Assembly (NCBI GenBank): GCA_018241365.1
Contig: JAFEDX010000005.1
Coordinates: 1 to 45,584, forward strand
DNA: 45,584 nucleotides
Reading direction: 5' to 3'
Origin: Pseudomonadota bacterium
Lineage (GTDB): Bacteria > Pseudomonadota > Gammaproteobacteria > Xanthomonadales > Rhodanobacteraceae
Shown here: positions 1-7,359 of the stretch, in pieces
How the letters are laid out: each line of letters begins with the position of its first letter
Position numbering within the stretch: the stretch's first letter is position 1
Made by a program: the position numbers and the translations under genes
The notes under the pieces: model-generated
Told to the model about the DNA's origin: nothing
Seen by the model: the letters and a program-made list of their open reading frames with translations, nothing else
Databases searched by the model: none

Positions 1-1211
1 GCGCGCTTCAGCGCCACCACGGCGTTGAGTCCGCCAAACGCGAAGGCGTTGGACAACACCGCGCGCACAGGCGCCTCGCGCGCAACGTTGGGCACGTAGT
101 CGAGATCGCACTCGGGATCGGGGTCGATGAAGTTGGCGGTGGGCGGGATGACGCCTTCACGCAGGGCGCCGAGCGCAGCGATGATTTCCAGCGCGCCGGC
201 GGCGCCGAGTGCGTGCCCGTGCACGGATTTGGTGGACGACACGGCAACCTGTTTCGCACGCTCGCCGAACACCTTGTGGATTGCCTTGGTTTCGGTCGGA
301 TCGTTGGCGGGCGTCGCGGTGCCGTGGGCATTGATGTAATCGACGTCCGCGGGATCCAGCCCGGCATCGCGCAGTGCCGCGGCGATGGCCTGGGCGGCGC
401 CATCGGCGGAGGGCAGCACGATGTCGCCGGCGTCGGCGCTCATGCCAGCGCCCGCGAGCTCGGCGAGGATTTCCGCGCCGCGCGCGCGCGCATGCTCGTA
501 GTCTTCCAGCACGACCATGCCGGCGCCTTCGCCCAGCACCAGTCCGCGGCGTTGTTTGCAGAACGGCCGGCAAGTGTCGTCGGCGAGGATGCGCATGGCT
601 TCCCACGCGCGCAGGGTGCCGACCGACAGGCAGGCTTCGGCGCCGCCGGCCACTGCCACGTCCACCATGCCCGAACGCACCAGCGCCAGCGCCTGGGCGA
701 GGGCGTGGTTCGAGGTGGCGCAGGCGCCGGTGACGCCGAACGACGGCCCGGTGATGCCGAGTTCGATGGACACATGCGAAGTGGGCGCGCTGGGCATCAC
801 CCGCACCACCGTCAACGGGTGGATCCGCGGATTGCCCTCGCGATACAGGCGCTTGGCGGCTTCGTCGTGCGCGGTTTCCCCGCCGACGCCGGTGCCGACC
901 ACGCAGGCTGCGCGCTGGCCGAACTTCCCCTCCCTGAAGTCGAGGCCGGACTGCCTGGCCGCCTCGCGCGCGGCGATCACCGCGAACTGCGAGACGCGGT
1001 CCAGCAGCGGCAGTTTCTTCGGATCGATGTGCTGCGCCGGGTCGTAGTCGCGCACCTGCGCGGCCACCTTGACCCGCATGTCCTCGCTCTCGAAGCCGGT
1101 GAGCGGCGCGATCGCGCTGCGGCCTTCGCGCATTCCGGTCCAGACCGCGCGCGCATCATGACCCAGCGCGCAAATCGCACCGACTCCGGTGATGACGACC
1201 CGACGATTCAT
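1..1211 (-). CDS. FabF-like beta-ketoacyl-ACP synthase (3' end cut by window edge)
   Basis: The reverse-strand frame starts MNRRVVITGVGAIC and stays open to the left edge, about 403 residues, so only the last few residues are missing. It is a condensing enzyme that should join an acyl chain on its active-site cysteine to malonyl-ACP. The thiolase-fold catalytic triad is visible: the nucleophile lies in VTGACATSN (Cys164), followed by the histidine motifs NAHGTATPAND and STKSVHGHALGAAG, with the conserved Lys in the latter. A glycine-rich FGGLNA end is also present. It begins 10 bp after the stop of a dedicated ACP gene and lies downstream of a hydrolase gene, so it probably belongs to a secondary lipid or polyketide-like pathway rather than housekeeping fab synthesis. 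That role is inference; the family call is firm. Confidence 0.9.
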   Translation of the reverse strand, partial: MNRRVVITGVGAICALGHDARAVWTGMREGRSAIAPLTGFESEDMRVKVAAQVRDYDPAQHIDPKKLPLLDRVSQFAVIAAREAARQSGLDFREGKFGQRAACVVGTGVGGETAHDEAAKRLYREGNPRIHPLTVVRVMPSAPTSHVSIELGITGPSFGVTGACATSNHALAQALALVRSGMVDVAVAGGAEACLSVGTLRAWEAMRILADDTCRPFCKQRRGLVLGEGAGMVVLEDYEHARARGAEILAELAGAGMSADAGDIVLPSADGAAQAIAAALRDAGLDPADVDYINAHGTATPANDPTETKAIHKVFGERAKQVAVSSTKSVHGHALGAAGALEIIAALGALREGVIPPTANFIDPDPECDLDYVPNVAREAPVRAVLSNAFAFGGLNAVVALKR

Positions 1212-1221
1212 GCGCAACGCT

Positions 1222-1530
1222 TCACGCGGCGGCAGGCGGATTCCCCGGCGGCGGCGCGGGGGGATTCGCGGCCTTGTCGGCCAGCAGTTTCTCGACCGTG
1301 TCCACCAGCCCCTTCACCGATTCCGTATCGAAGTTCGGATCGCGATCGGGCATCTGGATCTTGAAGTGGTCCTCGATCTCGAAAATGATCTGGATCGCGT
1401 CCAGTGAGGGGATCTCCAGGTCCTTCAAGGTTGAGTCCAGCGTGACCTTGCCCTCGTCGATGCCGGCTTCCTTGGCGATGATCGCAAACACGGTTTTCCG
1501 GACGTTGTCTGGTGTGAAATCGTCGCTCAT
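1222..1530 (-). CDS. Acyl carrier protein, dedicated type
   Basis: This is a 102-residue protein starting MSDDFTPDNV. I chose ATG 1530 because a GAAGGGA Shine-Dalgarno precedes it and the fold begins there. It has the four-helix ACP layout and a phosphopantetheine serine in the motif IPSLDAIQ, near residue 42. Classical FabF-partner ACPs have DSL here; this one has PSL, which keeps the serine but loses the preceding Asp. The sequence after helix II is acidic, and the C-terminus is an unusual Pro/Ala-rich tail (PPAPPPGNPPAAA) beyond the normal 75-80 residue length. It sits 10 bp upstream of the ketosynthase gene and most likely carries that enzyme's substrate. The biological product is unknown. 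Confidence 0.88.
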   Translation of the reverse strand: MSDDFTPDNVRKTVFAIIAKEAGIDEGKVTLDSTLKDLEIPSLDAIQIIFEIEDHFKIQMPDRDPNFDTESVKGLVDTVEKLLADKAANPPAPPPGNPPAAA

Positions 1531-1687
1531 GATGGGTTCCCTTCGGCATCGTTGCGAGGTGACACGGGCGGACCGGATCGTGCGTCGCTGCCCGGCAACA
1601 GGATACCAGCGGCGCTGCTCGCCGACGTGGGGCACGACCCGCGTCAATCGCCGTCAAGGGTGCGTGGCGGCTGCGCGCCGGCTTCGA

Positions 1688-2563
1688 TCATGCCGCCGAA
1701 ACGGCTGCCGCGAGGTGCGGGCGGGATACGCGCAACGGGCTGTTGGCGAGGATGCGGGTGAAGAAATCCGCCGAACGCGCGATCACCTTGTCGCGTTCGC
1801 CATCGACCGTGATCATGTGGTAGCTGTCGTTCAGCAGCACGGTTTCGGTCGGGCCGGTGACGCGGCGTTCGATCACGCGCGCGTTGCGCACGCTGGCGAT
1901 GTCGTCGTCGGCCGCGTGCATGATCAGGGCCGGCGCGCGCACTTCCTGCAGGCGCGGACGCACGTGCCACACCAGCTTGTGGAACTCCGCCAGCGACGGC
2001 CACGGATTGCCGGGCAGGCCGGCGGCCTCGCTCTGGCCGTCCAGCATGGCGCCGGCGATGCGCATGCGCACGCGCTCGTCCTTGATGCCGTAGGGGAAGC
2101 TTTCCATGAAACGGCGTTGCTTGAACAAGCCCATGCCGCACACCAGCGGCAGCATGAACGACAACCGTGCCATCCGCGGGATGGTCCAGCCGTCGTAGAA
2201 CAGCGTGCTGCCGTACAGGCCCAGGCCATCCACCAGTTGCGGGCGTTCGATTGCAAGGTTCAGCGCCAGCACCGACCCCATCGACAGGCCGGCGACGAAC
2301 AGGTGATCGACCTCGCGGTGCAGGCGGTCGGCGCCCTCGCGCACGCTGCGCGCCCAGTCGCGCCAGCCGGTCCTCAACAGATCCGCCTCGCTGCCGCAAT
2401 GGCCGGCGAGCTGCATGCCGTACACGGTGAAGCCGGCGCGGTTCAGACCCTTGCCGACGAAACGCATCTCCGCCGGCGTGCCGGTGAGACCGTGGATCAG
2501 CAGCACTCCCGCGCGTCCGCCGCGCAGCAGGAAGTCTGCCTGTTTGATCATCGACTGGGTCAT
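1688..2563 (-). CDS. Alpha/beta hydrolase (carboxylesterase/thioesterase-like)
   Basis: This 291-residue protein starts MTQSMIKQAD at ATG 2563; a second Met four codons later is an alternative. It has an alpha/beta hydrolase fold: an oxyanion motif LLIHGLTGTP (22-30), a nucleophile elbow GLSMGS with Ser94, a late Asp in HAADDD and His in NDSYHMI. The length and motifs resemble monoacyl esterases of the Est30/carboxylesterase group. There is no signal peptide, so it should be cytoplasmic. It is the first gene of the leftward set with the ACP and ketosynthase (157 bp gap to the ACP). In that context a thioesterase or acyl-transfer job on ACP-bound chains is plausible but inferred. The substrate cannot be read from sequence. 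Confidence 0.85.
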   Translation of the reverse strand: MTQSMIKQADFLLRGGRAGVLLIHGLTGTPAEMRFVGKGLNRAGFTVYGMQLAGHCGSEADLLRTGWRDWARSVREGADRLHREVDHLFVAGLSMGSVLALNLAIERPQLVDGLGLYGSTLFYDGWTIPRMARLSFMLPLVCGMGLFKQRRFMESFPYGIKDERVRMRIAGAMLDGQSEAAGLPGNPWPSLAEFHKLVWHVRPRLQEVRAPALIMHAADDDIASVRNARVIERRVTGPTETVLLNDSYHMITVDGERDKVIARSADFFTRILANSPLRVSRPHLAAAVSAA

Positions 2564-3106
2564 GGTCGTCCCGTCACGCCACGTGCAGCAGCGACGGGGC
2601 ACCGGACCCCGTGGCCGCCTCGGCGGCACCGCGTCTGCAGCACATCTGCCCGTTCACCTCGCAGGCGGCCGGGCCAGGCAACAACAGCAGGATGGCAAGA
2701 GGGGAAGTCATGTCGGGGGGTCGCCGGCGCCGCGGAGGGTGTACGCCGGTTCGCAGTCAATGTGCATATTGTCGTCGATTCTTTGCCTGTCCGCCACGCT
2801 GCGGGCCGGCGAAGTCCAGGAGCGCCTGCATGCGCTTCCGTCCGTTCGCGTGCCGCGGCCGGCAGCCCGTCCCGGCTCCGACGGGTCAGGATCCCGTGTT
2901 CAGGCGGCACGTCGCTGCCGGGCGTGATCCGGCCATCTCGGCCGTGATCGCACCAGGACCAAGGCCATAGCATCCTCCTGCCGCCTTTCGCCGAGGTTTC
3001 GTCCGCCGATCGGGCCATTCCGCCGTTCACGTACAGGTCCGGGTACGGCAGGTCGTGCTGAAGGCCACCGCGGACCCCGTCTCCCGGTTGGTGACATACT
3101 GGCGGC
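2564..3106. other. 543-bp intergenic region between divergent genes
   Basis: This lies between the leftward hydrolase and the rightward propeller gene. No convincing gene is seen. The only strong translation signal is on the reverse strand: AGGAGG at 2974-2979, five bases before an ATG at 2966-2968. That ATG opens a 22-codon frame (2900-2968, beginning MALVLVRSRP). A leader peptide or gene remnant is possible. No clear sigma-70 promoter could be picked for either flanking gene. Confidence 0.5.
2574..2711 (-). CDS. Candidate 45-residue exported peptide (doubtful)
   Basis: A 45-codon reverse-strand frame begins MTSPLAILLLLPGPAAC and stops 10 bp before the hydrolase start. The N-terminus has a hydrophobic run followed by PAAC, which resembles a lipobox except for Pro at -3, and then two adjacent Cys residues. 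No Shine-Dalgarno is visible before its ATG, and no family is recognised. It could be a small lipoprotein in the hydrolase operon or a chance frame in GC-rich DNA; I consider chance somewhat more likely. Confidence 0.2.
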   Translation of the reverse strand: MTSPLAILLLLPGPAACEVNGQMCCRRGAAEAATGSGAPSLLHVA

Positions 3107-4525
3107 ATGCTGCGCCGGGCTGCGATCGTTTTGCTGCTGGGCATGGGCGTGACCTTCGCGGCCGCCGCCCAAAGCCCCGGTGCGCAGGACTGGCCGATGT
3201 TCGGCGGCAACGTCGAAAGCAGCAGCGCCAATCCCGCGCCCGCCGGCATCACCGCCGCCAACCTCGGCAAGCTGGTACTGCGCAAGGTCGAGCTGCCCGG
3301 CACCGTCGATGCAAGCGCGATCTACCTGCACGCCGTCGACATCCGCGGCACGCGGCACGACGCCATCTTCGTCACCACCACCTACGGCAAGACGCTGGCA
3401 ATCGACGCCGACAGCGGTGCGATCCTGTGGGACTACACGCCGGCCAGTTACGCCGGCCTCGCCGGCAGCTACCGGATTACCAACTCCACCCCGGTGGCCG
3501 ATCCCGACCGGCAATTCCTCTACGCCGCTTCGCCCGACGGTTTCATCCAGAAGTTGGCCATCAGCGACGGCCACGTGGTCTGGCGCACCGCCATCACCCG
3601 GCTGCCCGAGCGCGAGAAGATGGATTCGCCGCTGAAATTCTTCCGCGGCCACGTGATCGCGGTGACCGCGGGCTACATCGGCGACCAGCCGCCGTACCAG
3701 GGCCACGTCGCGATCCTCGACGGCCAGTCCGGCAAGCTGCTGCACGTATGGAACTCGCTGTGCAGCGATCGCACCGGATTGATGTACCCCAGTTCCTGCC
3801 GGGAAAGCGATTCCGCGATCTGGGGACGCGCGGGCGCGGTGATCGATCCCGCAAGCGGCGACATCTTCATCGCCACCGGCAACGCCGACTGGAACGGCAA
3901 GACCCACTGGGGCGACGCGGTGATCGAACTCGATGCCGACGCCACGAAAATGCTCGGCAATTACACCCCGACGAATACCGATTTCCTCAACGAGCACGAC
4001 CTCGACCTGGGTTCGACTTCACCGGTGCTGCTGGGCGGCGACCTGATCGCGCAGGGCGGCAAGGACGGCAAGCTGCGCCTGCTGAGCCGCAAGGCCATCG
4101 CCGGCAGCGCACCGCATCGGGGCGGCGAATTGCAAATCGTCGACACGCCCGATCGCGACAAGCTGTTCACGCAGCCGGCAACGTGGCAGCACGCCGGCCA
4201 GACCTGGCTGTTCCTCGCCGACAACCACGGCACCGCGGCCTGGCAACTGGCGGACGGCAAGCTGCGGAAGCAGTGGGGCAATGACACCAGCGGCACCAGT
4301 CCGTTCGAGGCCGACGGCCTGCTGTTCGTGTACGCGCGCGAAGGCGGATTGAACGTGTACGACGCGGCTTCCGGCAAGCGCATCGCAACGCTGCCGTCCG
4401 GCCCCGGCCACTGGAACAGCCCGATCGTGGCGGCGGGCCGGATCATCCTGCCCGAAGGCAACGCCAACGACCACGCGACACACGGCGTGCTGGACATCTG
4501 GAGCCTGCCGCGCGGCGCGCCCTGA
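3107..4525 (+). CDS. Exported PQQ-type beta-propeller repeat protein
   Basis: This is a 472-residue protein with a signal peptide (MLRRAAIVLLLGMGVTFAAAAQ, cleavage likely after AAA/AQ), so it should be periplasmic. The mature part has repeated propeller-blade motifs: KTLAIDADSGAILWDY, GFIQKLAISDGHVVWR, VAILDGQSGKLLHVW and LNVYDAASGKRIATL. These resemble the PQQ/quinoprotein dehydrogenase repeat. A quinoprotein alcohol dehydrogenase would normally be longer, with a Cys-Cys active-site disulfide. Here the only cysteines are the pair in NSLCSDRTGLMYPSSC, so enzyme activity is uncertain and a structural or binding propeller is equally likely. It stands alone, convergent with the next gene, with only 21 bp between stops. 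Confidence 0.8.
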   Translation: MLRRAAIVLLLGMGVTFAAAAQSPGAQDWPMFGGNVESSSANPAPAGITAANLGKLVLRKVELPGTVDASAIYLHAVDIRGTRHDAIFVTTTYGKTLAIDADSGAILWDYTPASYAGLAGSYRITNSTPVADPDRQFLYAASPDGFIQKLAISDGHVVWRTAITRLPEREKMDSPLKFFRGHVIAVTAGYIGDQPPYQGHVAILDGQSGKLLHVWNSLCSDRTGLMYPSSCRESDSAIWGRAGAVIDPASGDIFIATGNADWNGKTHWGDAVIELDADATKMLGNYTPTNTDFLNEHDLDLGSTSPVLLGGDLIAQGGKDGKLRLLSRKAIAGSAPHRGGELQIVDTPDRDKLFTQPATWQHAGQTWLFLADNHGTAAWQLADGKLRKQWGNDTSGTSPFEADGLLFVYAREGGLNVYDAASGKRIATLPSGPGHWNSPIVAAGRIILPEGNANDHATHGVLDIWSLPRGAP

Positions 4526-4546
4526 CGCGTGACGCGCCGATGCCGT

Positions 4547-5371
4547 CTACGCCACGTAACCGCCCGCGAAACCGCGCACCGGGTCGCCATAGATGTCGAC
4601 GAGTTGCTGCGCGGGCGCCCAGGTCTGCATGAACGCCGACACCTGCGCCGGGCTGCCGACCAGGCAGCCGATCTTGGTGCGGCCATCGCGCGCGACCACC
4701 GACGACAGGCAACAAGATCCTTCGCGTGCCGCCGCCATCAACAACTCGCGGACCGGCGTGGCGCGCATGTCCGCCGCGTAGATATCGTTCGCCAGCGCCA
4801 CACGCGGTGCCTGCCGCAACACTGCGCGTGCGGACTCCACGTCACGCATCACCTTTTCTTCGGAACGCCGCTCGAACGCGGCGCGCGACGCCACGTGCCA
4901 CGCAAGCAGGCGATCCGGATCGACCCCGGGACACTCGCCGCGATACGCGGCGCCGAGGCAGTGGTCGGCCGCCGCGACCATGCGCATCTCCGACGTCACG
5001 CTGATTTCGCCCACAACGCCATTCACCAACACCGTGACAGTCTGGCCAATGCTGGATGCCTGCCAATACTCGGCGGGCGGACGGCCGTAGCCGGGATCGC
5101 CGGGATAGTGGTGGTCGATCCTTGTGGCACCCGCGGGCGCGTCACCGACGCATTCCACCAGGAACACCTTGCCGCCGCGTTGCCGGACGGCGAGGGCCGC
5201 GGACGGCGCTTCCGCCTTGTAGGCGTTGGCCGGATACACGCGCTTGCCATCGACCATCGCCGGCACGCACGGCACGCCGCGTTCCGCCAGCAGGCGTTCG
5301 ATCGCGTGCATTTCGGGATCGGCCGCGCCCAGCACGAACAGCATATCGCCACGCGTCGGCACCACGTTCAT
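4547..5371 (-). CDS. DHH-like conserved protein of unknown function
   Basis: This is a 274-residue protein starting MNVVPTRGDM; an internal Met at 5344 (MLFVLGAADPEM) is an alternative start. The sequence contains RIDHHYPGDPGYGRPPAEY, with an Asp-His-His motif as in DHH phosphoesterases, then ASSIGQ, and later an AADHCLGAAYRGECPGVDP block that looks like a second metal or substrate site. I infer a cytoplasmic hydrolase of the DHH superfamily or a relative. The family's usual DHHA1 GGGH signature is not seen, so the function is open. It lies 36 bp downstream of the aminotransferase gene and probably shares its transcript. No reaction is assigned. Confidence 0.65.
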   Translation of the reverse strand: MNVVPTRGDMLFVLGAADPEMHAIERLLAERGVPCVPAMVDGKRVYPANAYKAEAPSAALAVRQRGGKVFLVECVGDAPAGATRIDHHYPGDPGYGRPPAEYWQASSIGQTVTVLVNGVVGEISVTSEMRMVAAADHCLGAAYRGECPGVDPDRLLAWHVASRAAFERRSEEKVMRDVESARAVLRQAPRVALANDIYAADMRATPVRELLMAAAREGSCCLSSVVARDGRTKIGCLVGSPAQVSAFMQTWAPAQQLVDIYGDPVRGFAGGYVA

Positions 5372-5407
5372 GTTGCGTGGCCTGCGTACGCGAGCGTGGC
5401 ATCCCCC

Positions 5408-6589
5408 TCAACGCGCATGGCAGCGCGCCAGGCGTTCCAGCGCGGCGTCGATCGCCGCGGTCGGGGTCGCGAGATTCATGCGCTCGAAGCCCGCGCCCTC
5501 CTCGCCGAAGATCGTGCCCTCGTCGAAGAACACCAGCGCCTGCTGCTCGTGCAGGGCCTGCAATTCGCGCGCGCTCCTGCCGAGTCCGCGGAAATCCATC
5601 CATTGCAGGTAGGTGCCTTCGAGGTCGAACACCGTCACCGCGGGCAGGCGTTCGGCCATGAATGTTTTCACCAGGTCGTGGTTGCGCCCGATCAGTTGCA
5701 ACAGGCCTTCCAGCCAGGCTTCGCCCTTGTCATAGGCGAGCTCGCAGGCCTTGTAGCCCAGCGTGGTCAGGAAGAAGAAGCCGATCGCCTCGAGTTCTGC
5801 CTCGAAACGCGCGCGCAGGCCGGGCTCCTGGATCACGATGTTGCTGGCCTGCATGCCGGCGAGGTTGAAGGTCTTGCTGGGCGCAGTGCACACGAGGCTG
5901 CGCCGCGCGATCGCTTCGCCCAGCGTGGACACCACGGTGTGGCGATGGCCGGGCAGGACCAGGTCGAAGTGGATCTCGTCGCTGACCAGGATCAGATCGT
6001 TGGCCAACACGATGTCCGCAAGCTCCTGCAGTTCGTCGCGCGTCCACACGCGCCCGGTCGGGTTGTGCGGGCTGCAGAACAGCAGCAGCTTGTTCGCGGG
6101 ATCGGCCGCGAGGCGCCGCAGCCCGTCGAAGTCGATCCGGTAACGGCCATCGCGCAGCACCAGCGGATTGCGCGCGAGCCGGCGCTGGTTGCGGGTGATG
6201 GCGTTGTAGAACGGGTAATACGCGGGTGTCTGGATGATCACGCCGTCGCCCGGTCCGGTGAACGCGCGGATGGCCAGGTGGAAAGCCGGCACCACGCCAG
6301 GGCTCTGCACGATCCACTCCGGATCGACCGTCCAGCCATGCCGACGCTGCATCCAGCCGACCACGGCCTGCGTGAACGAAGCGGGCGGCATGGTGTAGCC
6401 CAGCACCGCGTCGTCGAGGAAATCCTTCAAGCCTTCGATGATCTCGGGCGCGTTCGGCAAGTCGAGGTCCGCCACCGAGAACGGCGGGATGCCCGCCGGC
6501 ACCTCGGGGTTGGCGCGCCGCATGGCAAGCCATTTTGCGGACGCCAGCCGCGAGCGGTCGATGACGGTGGTGAAGTCGTACCTGGACAT
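5408..6589 (-). CDS. PatB/MalY-type aminotransferase, putative C-S lyase
   Basis: This 393-residue PLP fold-type I enzyme starts MSRYDFTTVI at ATG 6589, with GGGGAG upstream. Family marks are SVADLDLPNAPEI (the PatB/MalY cluster reads D-M/L-D-F-P here), the PAYYPF loop, FCSPHNPTGR, SDEIHFDL with the cofactor Asp, and TAPSKTFNLAG with Schiff-base Lys239. MalY/PatB proteins are cystathionine or cysteine-S-conjugate beta-lyases that release pyruvate, ammonia and a thiol. That activity is inferred from family; a plain aminotransferase is the alternative. It is cytoplasmic, with no signal peptide. It is followed after 36 bp by the DHH-like gene. Confidence 0.88.
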   Translation of the reverse strand: MSRYDFTTVIDRSRLASAKWLAMRRANPEVPAGIPPFSVADLDLPNAPEIIEGLKDFLDDAVLGYTMPPASFTQAVVGWMQRRHGWTVDPEWIVQSPGVVPAFHLAIRAFTGPGDGVIIQTPAYYPFYNAITRNQRRLARNPLVLRDGRYRIDFDGLRRLAADPANKLLLFCSPHNPTGRVWTRDELQELADIVLANDLILVSDEIHFDLVLPGHRHTVVSTLGEAIARRSLVCTAPSKTFNLAGMQASNIVIQEPGLRARFEAELEAIGFFFLTTLGYKACELAYDKGEAWLEGLLQLIGRNHDLVKTFMAERLPAVTVFDLEGTYLQWMDFRGLGRSARELQALHEQQALVFFDEGTIFGEEGAGFERMNLATPTAAIDAALERLARCHAR

Positions 6590-6703
6590 GGCGCTCCCCG
6601 TGGCTGGCCGTATGCGGCGTTGATGCCGGGCGCCAAGAGTATGCGCCGCGATGTTGCGGCCGCGTGCAGGGGTTGGCAAAACGCGGTTGGGCAAGGAGCG
6701 CGG

Positions 6704-7165
6704 TCAGTGCGGCGCCATCGCGCACGTCCAGGCTTCCGGCATGCGGGCGCCCTCGATCGCCTTGACCAGCGTTCCTTCGGCATCCCCGGCCGCGACGCGA
6801 TCGGCCGCGGCGTACACGATCTGTTCTTCCTTGGGGTTGTGCATCTGCAGCAGCTGGAACAGCTCGCGCGCGGGGTCGGGCAGGGCGGCGATCGGTTGAC
6901 CGGCGGCACAGGCAGCGTCCAGCGCCTGCAGCAACGGCCACATCAAGCCATGTTCGCGTTGCATCACGAACACCGGCATGGTGAGCCCGGACTTGGCCAG
7001 CGGCGGGAACAGCAGCGTTTCTTCGACGTACAGGTGCAGGCGCAGTTGCGCAAGCGACGCGGCGAGCGCCGACAGATCTCCCGTGCCATCGGCGGCACCC
7101 CCGATTCCCGCGTCGATCGTACGGTGCTGTGCCGCAAGCAATGCACCGGGAAGCGTCGTCGCCAT
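6704..7165 (-). CDS. Hemerythrin-like domain protein
   Basis: This is a 153-residue protein beginning MATTLPGALL at ATG 7165, chosen because GGAGAG lies seven bases upstream; longer starts add a Cys-rich, unlikely tail. It shows the ligand pattern of hemerythrin/HHE domains: QHRTID (first His), HLYVEETLLFP (His and Glu), REHGLMW (His) and MHNPKEEQIVY (His-x3-Glu). These should hold a di-iron centre for oxygen or NO sensing or for iron handling. The protein is small and soluble with no partner domain. It is divergent from the nicotinamide phosphoribosyltransferase gene across a 194-bp spacer, so co-control is possible but unproven. Confidence 0.85.
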   Translation of the reverse strand: MATTLPGALLAAQHRTIDAGIGGAADGTGDLSALAASLAQLRLHLYVEETLLFPPLAKSGLTMPVFVMQREHGLMWPLLQALDAACAAGQPIAALPDPARELFQLLQMHNPKEEQIVYAAADRVAAGDAEGTLVKAIEGARMPEAWTCAMAPH

Positions 7166-7359
7166 GTCTTGCTCTCCACATGCTGATTGGCTGGCAGCGC
7201 AGCGCGCCGCCTCACGCATCTTGGTACCGTCCGCGCATCACAACCGTGACCTTGGGCAAGGCGGCTGCGTCCGCGTGCTCCATACTCGGCTGTTGCAACC
7301 GTGGCCATCGCACGCGCATGTACAACGATGGACAATGCGCGTTCACAACGGACACCAGC

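Noticed and set aside
213-1364. Long forward frame (383 codons) over the ketosynthase
   Set aside because: It is antisense to a clear ketosynthase with catalytic motifs, and is Arg/Gly/His-rich as expected of a GC-rich shadow frame.
2560-2973. 137-codon reverse frame ending at the hydrolase ATG
   Set aside because: ATG 2973 touches the AGGAGG with no spacer, and the sequence is Arg/Pro/Ala-rich without hydrophobic core or motif.
4529-7186. 885-codon forward frame over three genes
   Set aside because: It spans three well-supported reverse genes and has no motif; it is an antisense artefact of high third-position GC.
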